Part shown: positions 1 to 7,799 of the stretch, one piece after another
Layout: the number at the start of each line of letters is the position of its first letter
Position numbering within the stretch: the stretch's first letter is position 1
Origin: CAYYWV01 sp964531525
GTDB lineage: Bacteria; Pseudomonadota; Alphaproteobacteria; JAAXGF01
Length of the DNA: 8,563 nucleotides
NCBI GenBank assembly: GCA_964531525.1
Contig: CAZHDF010000145.1
Location: 1 to 8,563 of the forward strand
Reading direction: 5' to 3'
Program-made: the position numbers and the translations under genes
Notes under the pieces: model-generated
What the model was told of the DNA's origin: nothing
The model's database searches: none
The model's input: only the letters and a program-made list of their open reading frames with translations

Positions 1-1495
<1,495 letters not shown>

Positions 1496-1498
1496 GCC

Positions 1499-2884
1499 CT
1501 ATTCGCCCTTTCGGTTTTCGGCCCTTCGACCTTCGGCCTTCCGGTCCTTGGCGCGCTGCTTGCGGGCGCGCAGCCTCTTGGCCGCGCCGGGCCGCGTGTC
1601 CTGCGGCGCCCGGGTGGTGGCGACGGCGTCGGCGGGCACGTCGCGCGTCACCACGCTGCCCGCGCCGACGATCGCGCCGTCGCCGACGCTCACGGGCGCG
1701 ACCAGCGCCGTGTTCGAGCCGATGAACGCGCCCGCGCCGATCTCGGTCCGCGACTTGGAGAAGCCGTCGTAGTTGCAGGTGATGGTGCCGGCGCCGACGT
1801 TGGCGCCCGCGCCGACGCGCGCGTCGCCCACGTAGCTCAGGTGATTGACCTTGGCGCCGTCCTCGATCGCGGCCGCCTTGACCTCGACGAAGTTGCCGAT
1901 TCGCGCCGCCTCGCCGATCGCCGCTCCCGGGCGCAGCCGCGCGAAGGGGCCTATCTGAGCGTCGGCGGCGATCTCGGCGCCCTCGATATGGGAGAAGGCG
2001 CGAATGCGCGCCCCCCGCCCCACCCGGACGCCGGGGCCGAAGACCACGTTGGGCTCGATCACCACGTCCTCGGCGATCTCGGTGTCGAAGGCGAGATAGA
2101 CGGTCGAGGGATCGATCATCGTCACCCCGCCCGCGAGCGCCGCCGCGCGCAAGCGCGCCTGCATCAGCGCCTCGGCGACCGCGAGGTCGGCGCGCGAATC
2201 GACGCCCTTGAGCTCGTCGGCGTCGCCCTCGACCACGACGCAGCGCAGCCCGCGCGCGCGCGCCGCCGCGACGATGTCGGTGAGGTAGTACTCATTCTTG
2301 ACGTTGTCGTTGCCGACCGCGTCGAGAAGCGCGAACAGATGCGCGCCGTCGACCGCCATGACGCCCGCGTTGCACAAGGATATCGCGCGTTCCTCGGCGG
2401 TCGCGTCGCGGAACTCGACGATCCGGTCGAGCGCGCCGTCGCGGTCGAGAACCAGCCGCCCGTAAGCGCCGGGATCGGCGGGCCGCATGCCGAGCACCAC
2501 GACCGCCGTTTCCGGAGCCACGTTGCGCGCGGCGACCATGCGGGCCAGCGTCTCGGGCGTGATCAGCGGATCGGCGCCGAACAGGATCAGCACGTCGCCG
2601 TCGAAGCCGGCGAGCGCCTCGCGCGCCGCCAGCACCGCGTGCGCGGTGCCCAGCGGCCGCTCCTGGACCGCGATCGCGGCGCCGGGCGCGGCGGCGGCGA
2701 CCGCCTCCATGCCGGGCGCGACCACGACCGCGACGCGCGCCGGCGACAGCGCCTCCACCGCGGCCAGCACATGGCCGATCATCGGCCGTCCGGCGAGCGC
2801 ATGAAGAACCTTGGGAAGCCGCGACTTCATGCGCGTTCCCTGGCCGGCTGCGAGGACAATGGCTGCGATCGGGCGTTCTGACAT
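1499..2884 (-). CDS. glmU: Bifunctional N-acetylglucosamine-1-phosphate uridyltransferase / glucosamine-1-phosphate acetyltransferase
   Basis: Cytoplasmic enzyme for the last two steps to UDP-GlcNAc: acetyl-CoA-dependent acetylation of GlcN-1-P (C-terminal domain) and uridylyl transfer from UTP (N-terminal domain). I chose the ATG at 2884, which gives 461 residues, because the nucleotidyltransferase signature LAAGQGTRMKS..PK then starts at residue 11 as in known GlmU proteins. The open frame extends 25 codons further (to 2959) with non-conserved sequence. The N-terminal Rossmann-like domain spans about residues 1-230. The left-handed beta-helix of hexapeptide repeats follows and includes NFVEVK, NHLSYVGDA and NVGAGTITCNYDG. 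The last 30 residues are a lysine/arginine-rich tail (RLRARKQRAKDRKAEGRR) common in alphaproteobacterial GlmU. The stop is 3 nt before glmS. No strong ribosome-binding site is obvious directly before the chosen ATG; a GGAGA lies about 20 nt upstream. Confidence 0.96.
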   Translation of the reverse strand: MSERPIAAIVLAAGQGTRMKSRLPKVLHALAGRPMIGHVLAAVEALSPARVAVVVAPGMEAVAAAAPGAAIAVQERPLGTAHAVLAAREALAGFDGDVLILFGADPLITPETLARMVAARNVAPETAVVVLGMRPADPGAYGRLVLDRDGALDRIVEFRDATAEERAISLCNAGVMAVDGAHLFALLDAVGNDNVKNEYYLTDIVAAARARGLRCVVVEGDADELKGVDSRADLAVAEALMQARLRAAALAGGVTMIDPSTVYLAFDTEIAEDVVIEPNVVFGPGVRVGRGARIRAFSHIEGAEIAADAQIGPFARLRPGAAIGEAARIGNFVEVKAAAIEDGAKVNHLSYVGDARVGAGANVGAGTITCNYDGFSKSRTEIGAGAFIGSNTALVAPVSVGDGAIVGAGSVVTRDVPADAVATTRAPQDTRPGAAKRLRARKQRAKDRKAEGRRAENRKGE

Positions 2885-3004
2885 GAATTCTGGGATGTTT
2901 CGGGTCTCCGCCGGTGCCTTCTCTCGGGTCTCCGGGCCGGGACGGACGGACCTTGCCACAGCGCCCGTCGCCGCGCCAAGTCACGAATTGTTACCGTTTA
3001 TTTC

Positions 3005-3019
3005 TAAAGACCGCCTTAA
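3005..3019. promoter_or_regulatory. CtrA-like box in the glmU/tRNA-Val intergenic region
   Basis: The minus strand reads TTAA, 7 nt, TTTA, one base away from the TTAA-N7-TTAA binding motif of the alphaproteobacterial response regulator CtrA. It sits in a locally AT-rich patch about 120 nt upstream of the glmU ATG, within a short stretch that stands out from the GC-rich surroundings and is the likely place for the glmU promoter. A single near-match of eight defined bases can easily arise by chance, so this is only a candidate. Confidence 0.15.
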
Positions 3020-3066
3020 CCAATACGGTCCGGGCGGGCGCGCCGCCACCACCGCGACGGCGTCGC

Positions 3067-3096
3067 TTGACAGGGCGAAGGCCGCTGTCCTACTTA
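3067..3096 (+). promoter_or_regulatory. Sigma70-type promoter of the tRNA-Val gene
   Basis: A consensus -35 hexamer TTGACA (3067-3072) is followed after 18 nt by TACTTA (3091-3096) as the -10 element. The predicted transcription start is near 3103, leaving a leader of about 60 nt before the mature tRNA. The perfect -35 and the location immediately upstream of a tRNA support the call. Confidence 0.65.
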
Positions 3097-3161
3097 TCGC
3101 CTCTCCGGACAAGCGCCCCGCCGGCCCCCCGGATCGGGCGAGGCGGGCGCGATCGGGTTCC

Positions 3162-3236
3162 GGGCGCGTAGCTCAGCGGGAGAGCACCGTCTTCACACGG
3201 CGGGGGTCCCTGGTTCAATCCCAGGCGCGCCCACCA
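3162..3236 (+). tRNA. tRNA-Val, anticodon CAC
   Basis: Full cloverleaf of 75 nt including an encoded CCA. The acceptor stem GGGCGCG pairs perfectly with CGCGCCC. The D arm is GCTC-AGCGGGA-GAGC. The anticodon stem CCGTC/GGCGG, with one T-G pair, closes the 7-nt loop TTCACAC with anticodon CAC, which reads GUG. The variable loop is GGGTC and the T arm is CCTGG-TTCAATC-CCAGG. The discriminator base is A. The 3' end of this gene forms the sharp boundary between the GC-rich core and the AT-richer accessory segment, as expected when a tRNA gene serves as an integration site. Confidence 0.97.
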
Positions 3237-3262
3237 TTTTCCCTGGTAACAAGTTATTCGAT

Positions 3263-3282
3263 ACTTCACGGCACTTCACGGC
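3263..3282. repeat. Perfect tandem duplication of a 10-bp unit
   Basis: ACTTCACGGC occurs twice without a gap (3263-3272, 3273-3282), about 27 nt after the tRNA 3' end. It could be an arm-type binding site near an attachment site, or a simple slippage duplication. The function is unknown. Confidence 0.6.
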
Positions 3283-3298
3283 GTAGCTGCACTGCGCC
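3280..3298. terminator. Small hairpin between tRNA-Val and the GHKL gene, possible weak terminator
   Basis: GGCGTAG and CTGCGCC form a 7-bp stem with one G-T pair around a 5-nt loop. It lies in the 116-nt gap between two converging transcription units (tRNA rightward, GHKL gene leftward), where termination is expected. No T-run follows on either strand, so intrinsic termination is doubtful. Confidence 0.25.
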
Positions 3299-3352
3299 GA
3301 TGATCACACTCCCCGAGATTGGACCGAGTCCGCCTCCGACGCTGCGCTAAAC

Positions 3353-5833
3353 CTACTCGGGCTCTTCCTGGATTGTCGATTGATCCACAATCTTCGGTAG
3401 GAACTCCGCCAAGGAAAGGACCGTCGAGGCAGCACCCCGAGCGGCCATACGTCTGAATTCGTCGGTAAATTCAGCAATACCGTTTCCTTGCTTGCCTTTC
3501 ACTTTCAGAATTTCACGTAAGGCATGCTCGTAACCGAGCAGCATGATCCTCATTCCGAGCACATATTTTTCGGTAACCACGTCCTTGGAAACCTGGCCTC
3601 TTTGCTGGGCGCGATATTTAATATGATACACGTTATCGTAATTGATCTTGTAGACGACCTCTTCACCGTAATCCTCGATCAAACCCCCGTCGTATTCGGA
3701 GAAGTCTGAGGGCCAGGGCTGAACCTCGTACCCCTTAACCTCATGGCCGCCCTTCGTTAACAGAATGCACTTAGGCAATCCCACGACAGGCGCATCCTGC
3801 CCCTTTCCCTCTTCGTTCTTGCCGTCCCCGGACTTGTGCCCGTTCCTCCTGCCCTTGGATTTCCCCTCCCGTTTCTCGTCAACGATCCGCACCGTCAATT
3901 GCTCGGTTTCCACCGGAGCCGGCATAGCGTCGTCGTGTAATCCGATTCCGAAGGAAAAGGTATCACCGATTTTCATCCGATCTGCATCGGGTTCGAGATA
4001 AACGACCAAGCGACCGTTATGCAGGTGCTCGCGAATTCCGAACAGTTTTAGGATTTCCTCGTTGATTATAACACGCCCAGTATTTTCCGCTCTGTTGAGG
4101 TAGCCATTTTCGGCATCCGTGCGAGCCGCAACGGGCCGAGAGCGATTAACCGGGAGATCGAGGAACGAACCTGCAAAGCGTTCCTCCAATCGAATAAACG
4201 TCGGGCTATACTTTCCGTCGAAATCCCCCGCACCGCTTTCGGCGCCGCTTCCTTCTCCGCCAGCAGCCGGGAGCCTTATGGACGGATCCCGGTTGGAAAG
4301 CAGTCTCGCCAAATTTCGATCCGCATCGACGAGCTTCTGGAATAGTGCATTGCTCTCCGCCTGCGTAGCTCGTTCGAGTTCCTGTTGCGCGATCCTGTTC
4401 TGAAGCGCCTTGAGCGCCTCGGACTCCTTGATGGTCGTCGTGACTTTTTCCAAATATCGTTCACCGACGATGGTGTTGCTGATGTGCTCGCGATCGCCTT
4501 TCCAAACCTCGTTATGGGCAGCAAACGTAAGCCGGCTGGCATTCACGATAACCACCACGCGATCCTTCAGAGCCGGGAAGCCGCAGGTTTGGGACAGAAA
4601 CCCGCGCGTTTGCTTGAATTGGACCTGACCGTTGACGGTGTGAAATACGCGGTTATTGGAGTATTTAAGCCAACCGGGCAGCTCACCCTTCAGGGGAATT
4701 GCGCTGACCGAGATTCTTCCCAGCTCGTCGTCCGTCACGTTGCCGACGAATATCTTGCCTTGACCGGCCGCATCGTCTTCCTCGTCCTCCAGCCCCTCCT
4801 CTTTGTGTGAACGCAGGAGCAGGAATTCCATCCCGTAAAACGGTCTCGGATCGATTCCCTCCGCGCGCTCGCCGCCCCGCTTTTTCGCTGCTTCCCGTGC
4901 CTCCTTAGTCTTAGGAAGTTGACGGAAGTCCAACAGCCTAAACGGTAGGATCGTTTCGACCAGATTTTCGTTCAGGGTGTCCCGGGCTCCCCTGAAGCTG
5001 AGAAACTTGGACCCAACCTGATAGTCGTAAAGCTTGACGACGGTACCGGTACGCAACGTCACGCCGTCATATCTGCGACCCGCTATCGTCTTAAAGGGAT
5101 ATAGGATATCGCTTTCAAACGACGGAATTTCTCCCGACGGCAAGATGAAATACTCAGCCACGGGCATGTTGTCGCCATCGTCGGGGCGGCGTCGCATCAA
5201 CGTCCATCCCCAAGGCCCCTCTCCGTCGTATCGGCGCGACACGATGAGTTTGAACCAGCGGCGCCCGCAATAACGCAGGACACCCGAAGAGCCCATGTTG
5301 TACTTGCCCTGAACGAATGGGATGCTTTTCTTGTTTCCGGCGCTCAGGGAAAGAAAGGTGTCACCGAAATCCTCGGGGTTTTGACCCTCTCCGTTGTCGA
5401 CGAAGGTGTAGCAGGGAAGTCCTTCCTTCTTCGTTTTTGCTCCCGTTATGCCGATGATGAGATTTTTTTGGGCGAAATCTCGAAGCCAAGGGTCCTTGGG
5501 ATCGAGGTTGACCAGTCGCCCGCCGCGTAGATTCTTGATGAGACGATCAACTGCCTCGTACATGGTCGGCGGCGCATCCTTCCCCCGCGGGTCGATCCCC
5601 TTCAGGTATGCGTGCTTCGTTAGCACCGCGTCGACCATATTCGTCATGAGTTCGGTGAGGGCCTTGCCCCCATCCGACGCCTGGTTCGAGGTAACGTTGA
5701 AATTGGTTTCGCGATTATCGAGCGGTTTCCAATTATCGGGAACCGACATATACGGTGTACTGTCGATGACGGCCTGGACGTCGGTCTCCGATTCAGCCGC
5801 CAGCAAACTCAGGCAAACCCTCCTCCCGTCCAT
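3353..5833 (-). CDS. GHKL-type (MutL/Hsp90/MORC-like) ATPase, paraMORC family of restriction-modification systems
   Basis: Large protein of 826 residues with the Bergerat ATP-binding fold of gyrase, Hsp90, histidine kinases and MutL. The N-box is ELMTNMVDA (E61, N65, D68). Box G1 is DNGEGQ at 146-151. Box G2 is GKYNMGSSG at 176-184. E61 is the expected general base, so ATP hydrolysis looks possible. A probable S5-like transducer half follows to about residue 435. Residues 462-515 look coiled-coil-like and a Gly/Ser-rich hinge follows (524-540). The C-terminal third (545-826) resembles nothing I recognise and is interrupted by a charged Lys/Gly-rich linker (653-680). The start at 5833 is supported by GGGAG 9 nt upstream. 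The gene follows the small gene at 5855 by 21 nt, probably as one operon. Nuclease motifs are not evident. By neighbourhood (methyltransferase, Vsr) it matches prokaryotic MORC-like ATPases proposed to remodel DNA or protein complexes in restriction systems; the function is inferred. Confidence 0.85.
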   Translation of the reverse strand: MDGRRVCLSLLAAESETDVQAVIDSTPYMSVPDNWKPLDNRETNFNVTSNQASDGGKALTELMTNMVDAVLTKHAYLKGIDPRGKDAPPTMYEAVDRLIKNLRGGRLVNLDPKDPWLRDFAQKNLIIGITGAKTKKEGLPCYTFVDNGEGQNPEDFGDTFLSLSAGNKKSIPFVQGKYNMGSSGVLRYCGRRWFKLIVSRRYDGEGPWGWTLMRRRPDDGDNMPVAEYFILPSGEIPSFESDILYPFKTIAGRRYDGVTLRTGTVVKLYDYQVGSKFLSFRGARDTLNENLVETILPFRLLDFRQLPKTKEAREAAKKRGGERAEGIDPRPFYGMEFLLLRSHKEEGLEDEEDDAAGQGKIFVGNVTDDELGRISVSAIPLKGELPGWLKYSNNRVFHTVNGQVQFKQTRGFLSQTCGFPALKDRVVVIVNASRLTFAAHNEVWKGDREHISNTIVGERYLEKVTTTIKESEALKALQNRIAQQELERATQAESNALFQKLVDADRNLARLLSNRDPSIRLPAAGGEGSGAESGAGDFDGKYSPTFIRLEERFAGSFLDLPVNRSRPVAARTDAENGYLNRAENTGRVIINEEILKLFGIREHLHNGRLVVYLEPDADRMKIGDTFSFGIGLHDDAMPAPVETEQLTVRIVDEKREGKSKGRRNGHKSGDGKNEEGKGQDAPVVGLPKCILLTKGGHEVKGYEVQPWPSDFSEYDGGLIEDYGEEVVYKINYDNVYHIKYRAQQRGQVSKDVVTEKYVLGMRIMLLGYEHALREILKVKGKQGNGIAEFTDEFRRMAARGAASTVLSLAEFLPKIVDQSTIQEEPE

Positions 5834-5854
5834 GGGGCATGTCTCCCTTGATTG

Positions 5855-6085
5855 TTAGTCCAAAAAAAACTGAGCATTGCCCCGTGATTTGGACGCCATT
5901 TCGAAACGTTTCCTACACGCATTCACCTCATCCTGAAGCGCCTTCAGAATCTTCCGCACGTCCTCTTCCGTATAGTCGTAGTTCGACTTATTGGACAGAT
6001 TTCCGACAAGCTGAATCGCCTTCAGGGCGTTAGGTATCCGCTTGTTGGCAAGCCTGACGAATTTTTCCCGATCTTCCTGCCGCAT
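5855..6085 (-). CDS. Small helical protein of the GHKL/methyltransferase island, function unknown
   Basis: Protein of 76 residues from the ATG at 6085, preceded by GGTGA at suitable distance. A TTG-initiated extension to 6115 is possible, but its start overlaps the proposed -10 element and is unlikely. The composition is hydrophilic and highly helical, without signal peptide, Cys motif or membrane segment. The core reads NALKAIQLVGNLSNKSNYDY, followed by a helix DVRKILKALQDEVNACRKRF. This resembles small conserved hypothetical proteins that, to my recollection, occur beside similar restriction-linked ATPases, but I cannot name a family with certainty. It is the first gene of the leftward operon, 21 nt before the GHKL ATPase and in the same frame. 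A run of eight T in the coding strand (5862-5869) lies just before the stop. It may be an accessory subunit, inhibitor or immunity factor for the ATPase; this is inference from position only. Confidence 0.75.
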   Translation of the reverse strand: MRQEDREKFVRLANKRIPNALKAIQLVGNLSNKSNYDYTEEDVRKILKALQDEVNACRKRFEMASKSRGNAQFFLD

Positions 6086-6113
6086 GGCTTCACCATAGTT
6101 TTTCGTATATATC

Positions 6114-6135
6114 AATAATGTACGAGCATATTATT
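6114..6135. promoter_or_regulatory. Inverted repeat covering the -10 and spacer of the leftward promoter
   Basis: AATAAT at 6114-6119 is inverted as ATTATT at 6130-6135. It overlaps the -10 hexamer and much of the spacer of the promoter that drives the small gene and the GHKL ATPase. A bound protein here would block RNA polymerase, so it is a candidate operator. AT-rich inverted repeats can also be accidental. Confidence 0.3.
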
Positions 6136-6143
6136 CATGTCAA
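6115..6143 (-). promoter_or_regulatory. Promoter of the leftward operon (small protein and GHKL ATPase)
   Basis: On the minus strand a perfect TTGACA (6143-6138) is followed by exactly 17 nt and CATTAT (6120-6115), matching TATAAT at four of six positions. The predicted start near 6108 gives a 5' leader of about 23 nt ahead of the ATG at 6085. Confidence 0.6.
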
Positions 6144-6147
6144 CATC

Positions 6148-6160
6148 GTATCACGGATAC
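6148..6160. promoter_or_regulatory. Perfect palindrome GTATC-ACG-GATAC, candidate operator
   Basis: A 5-bp perfect inverted repeat with a 3-nt spacer lies 5 bp from the outer edge of the leftward -35 hexamer, in the intergenic region between the two divergent operons. Its GTAT/ATAC half-sites recur in the palindrome at 6257-6272. Controller proteins of restriction-modification systems typically bind short spaced palindromes in such positions, so the adjacent HTH protein may bind here. Confidence 0.4.
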
Positions 6161-6234
6161 ACTTGGAATATGGCGGTTTCATTTCCATAATGTACGCTAC
6201 TGTCGGCTTACGGCTGCCAGCGCCGTCAAAGCAT

Positions 6235-6263
6235 TTGTCCAACTGGCTTTGTATGAGTATACT
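6235..6263 (+). promoter_or_regulatory. Promoter of the HTH-methyltransferase operon
   Basis: TTGTCC (6235-6240; four of six matches to TTGACA) and TATACT (6258-6263; five of six to TATAAT) are separated by exactly 17 nt. The predicted start near 6270 is only about 8 nt from the first ATG of the HTH gene, so its mRNA would be nearly leaderless unless a later in-frame ATG is used. Confidence 0.55.
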
Positions 6264-6272
6264 TAAATATAC
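6257..6272. promoter_or_regulatory. Palindrome over the -10 element, candidate autoregulatory operator
   Basis: GTATACTTAAATATAC is an almost perfect 16-bp palindrome (one mismatched pair) that contains the -10 hexamer of the rightward promoter. Binding here would exclude RNA polymerase and silence the HTH-methyltransferase operon. The half-sites resemble those of the palindrome at 6148-6160, consistent with one regulator acting at both sites. Confidence 0.4.
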
Positions 6273-6277
6273 CTTCG

Positions 6278-6526
6278 ATGAAGATGAGTATGCGCATGCC
6301 CGAAACGATACGCGGCAGGACGTACTTGCGAACGAACGAAGCGGCAAGAGAGGTGGGCGTTTCGCGCCAAACGTTGTTGCGTTGGTTCCGGGAAGGCCGC
6401 GTTGCTGACGTCAAAAGAGATGGAAGAGGGTGGCGCATCTTCTCTAGGGGCGATGTGTCCCGCTTGAGAAGGTGGCACGAAACAAGGGTGCCGGAGAATA
6501 GTACCACAGGAAATATAAAACCATAA
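6278..6526 (+). CDS. MerR/excisionase-like winged helix-turn-helix DNA-binding protein
   Basis: Protein of up to 82 residues. Residues 16-66 form a MerR-type winged HTH: TNEAAREVGVSRQTLLRWF gives the two helices of the HTH, and GRGWRIFSRGDVSRLRRW gives the wing and third helix, with the family-typical order of a Trp before the wing and a Leu/Trp-rich last helix. No effector-binding or dimerisation domain follows. The protein is strongly basic and ends in a short polar tail. Four in-frame ATGs (6278, 6284, 6290, 6296) precede the domain and no convincing Shine-Dalgarno decides between them. The stop is 1 nt before the methyltransferase ATG, so translation is probably coupled. Position and size suggest a controller of the divergent island operons, or a targeting partner of the methyltransferase; both are inferences. 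Confidence 0.85.
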   Translation: MKMSMRMPETIRGRTYLRTNEAAREVGVSRQTLLRWFREGRVADVKRDGRGWRIFSRGDVSRLRRWHETRVPENSTTGNIKP

Positions 6527-6527
6527 A

Positions 6528-7790
6528 ATGACTACCGTTAGCACCGATAATTCCAATCGGCCAAAATTTTTTGCTATGGATTTTTTTTGCGGTGCAGGCG
6601 GAACGACGCGCGGCCTTATAGACGCAGGCGGATATGTCATTGCCGGCATTGACAAGGATGGACGTTGCAACCGGACGTACACCGAAAACAACACCAATCG
6701 GTTTATCGACTACTGCGCCCCCCGCTATCTGGAGTTCGACATATTTCCTCGTACGGATGAGTACCCCGAGGGGCGGCAAGACGAACTCTTCGAGAAATTG
6801 CAAAGTCTGATACCTTTCTACCGACGAAAGGCGAAGAGCGTTCCCATGCTTTTCGCCATCTGCGCCCCCTGCCAACCCTTCACGAAATTGTCGCGCAAGG
6901 AGCTTAGCGAGAAAAGAAAAGCCGGCCGGGAGCGGGATAGCGGTCTGTTGTCGGAAGCCGCAAAGTTCGTAGAGAGGTTTAAACCGGAACTGGTGCTTTC
7001 CGAAAACGTCTCCGGTATCAATCAACGGAAATACGGGGGTGTATGGGATGCATTCCGAGATACCCTTGAGGATTTGGGATATGCAACCGGATCAAAGGTT
7101 GTTTGCACCTCGCGTTTCGGTATTCCGCAATATCGGAAACGGTCGATTCTAATCGCCGTTCGAGAGGATTTGGCGCGACCCGACCGCCTCGCCGACCTCT
7201 CGGGAAACGAATTACTGGTTCCGGAAGCCGATCCCGACGCCTCGCTGATTTCAGTGAAACAGGCACTCGATCATCTCCCCCCCATCGAGGCGGGCGAGAC
7301 GCATCCGGAACTACCCAACCACAGATCACGAACCTTAAGCGAACTGAACTTGCGCCGCTTGGGCGCGGCGAAGCCGGGCGAATCCAACGCCTATATGGAA
7401 ACCACCGAGTTCGGCGACCTATCCTTGGAGTGTCACCGCAAGGTCAACAGGAAACTGAAGACCAGATGCTTCTCGGACGTTTACACACGCATGCACCCGA
7501 ATCGCCCCTCCCCGACGATTACAACGAAGTGCCATAGTATTTCCAACGGCAGGTTCGGTCATTACGACCCACGGCAAATTCGAGGCATTTCGCTTCGCGA
7601 GGCTGCAATTCTGCAATCCTTCCCGGACGATTATGTGTTTTATCCTACGGAAAAGATAGAACCGATAGCGCGCATGATCGGAAACGCCGTACCTCCCAAA
7701 CTCGCGGCATTTTATGCTGAATACTTGGCCAACTCGCTGAACGACGCGCCCCCGCAGCGGAGACACGTCCGGGAGGCTCATCGCGGTTGA
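6528..7790 (+). CDS. DNA (cytosine-5-)-methyltransferase
   Basis: Transfers methyl from S-adenosylmethionine to C5 of a cytosine in a specific DNA site. The 420-residue protein has the family motifs in order. Motif I is DFFCGAGGTTRG (18-29, AdoMet). Motif IV is APCQPF (113-118) with catalytic Cys115. Motif VI is ENV (159-161). Motif VIII is QYRKR (201-205). Motif IX is RPSPTITTK (326-334), followed by REAAILQSFPDDY (357-369). Motif X is GNAVPP (385-390). The variable target-recognition region lies between VIII and IX (about 215-320), so the recognition site cannot be read from sequence. All catalytic motifs are intact. It is translated 1 nt after the HTH gene and has no good ribosome site of its own. 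The convergent vsr gene supports 5-methylcytosine formation at a defined site. It is AT-richer than the flanking core genes, which suggests transfer. Confidence 0.96.
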   Translation: MTTVSTDNSNRPKFFAMDFFCGAGGTTRGLIDAGGYVIAGIDKDGRCNRTYTENNTNRFIDYCAPRYLEFDIFPRTDEYPEGRQDELFEKLQSLIPFYRRKAKSVPMLFAICAPCQPFTKLSRKELSEKRKAGRERDSGLLSEAAKFVERFKPELVLSENVSGINQRKYGGVWDAFRDTLEDLGYATGSKVVCTSRFGIPQYRKRSILIAVREDLARPDRLADLSGNELLVPEADPDASLISVKQALDHLPPIEAGETHPELPNHRSRTLSELNLRRLGAAKPGESNAYMETTEFGDLSLECHRKVNRKLKTRCFSDVYTRMHPNRPSPTITTKCHSISNGRFGHYDPRQIRGISLREAAILQSFPDDYVFYPTEKIEPIARMIGNAVPPKLAAFYAEYLANSLNDAPPQRRHVREAHRG

Positions 7791-7799
7791 GGCGATTTG

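Noticed and set aside
1496..1600. A glmS ribozyme between glmU and glmS
   Set aside because: Only 3 nt separate the genes, and the glmS ribozyme is known from Gram-positive leader regions, so there is no room or context for it here.
2885..2959. A 25-residue N-terminal extension of GlmU
   Set aside because: The conserved nucleotidyltransferase motif sits at the usual distance from the ATG at 2884, and the extension has no conserved features.
5855..5875. Run of eight T before the stop of the small gene as a programmed slippage site making a fusion with the GHKL ATPase
   Set aside because: The two genes are already in the same frame, separated by a stop codon. Slippage would shift into a different frame that ends soon after, so no fusion results.
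6118..6507. Several small frames on both strands in and around the divergent intergenic region
   Set aside because: They overlap the promoters, palindromes and the HTH gene, and their translations show no motifs.
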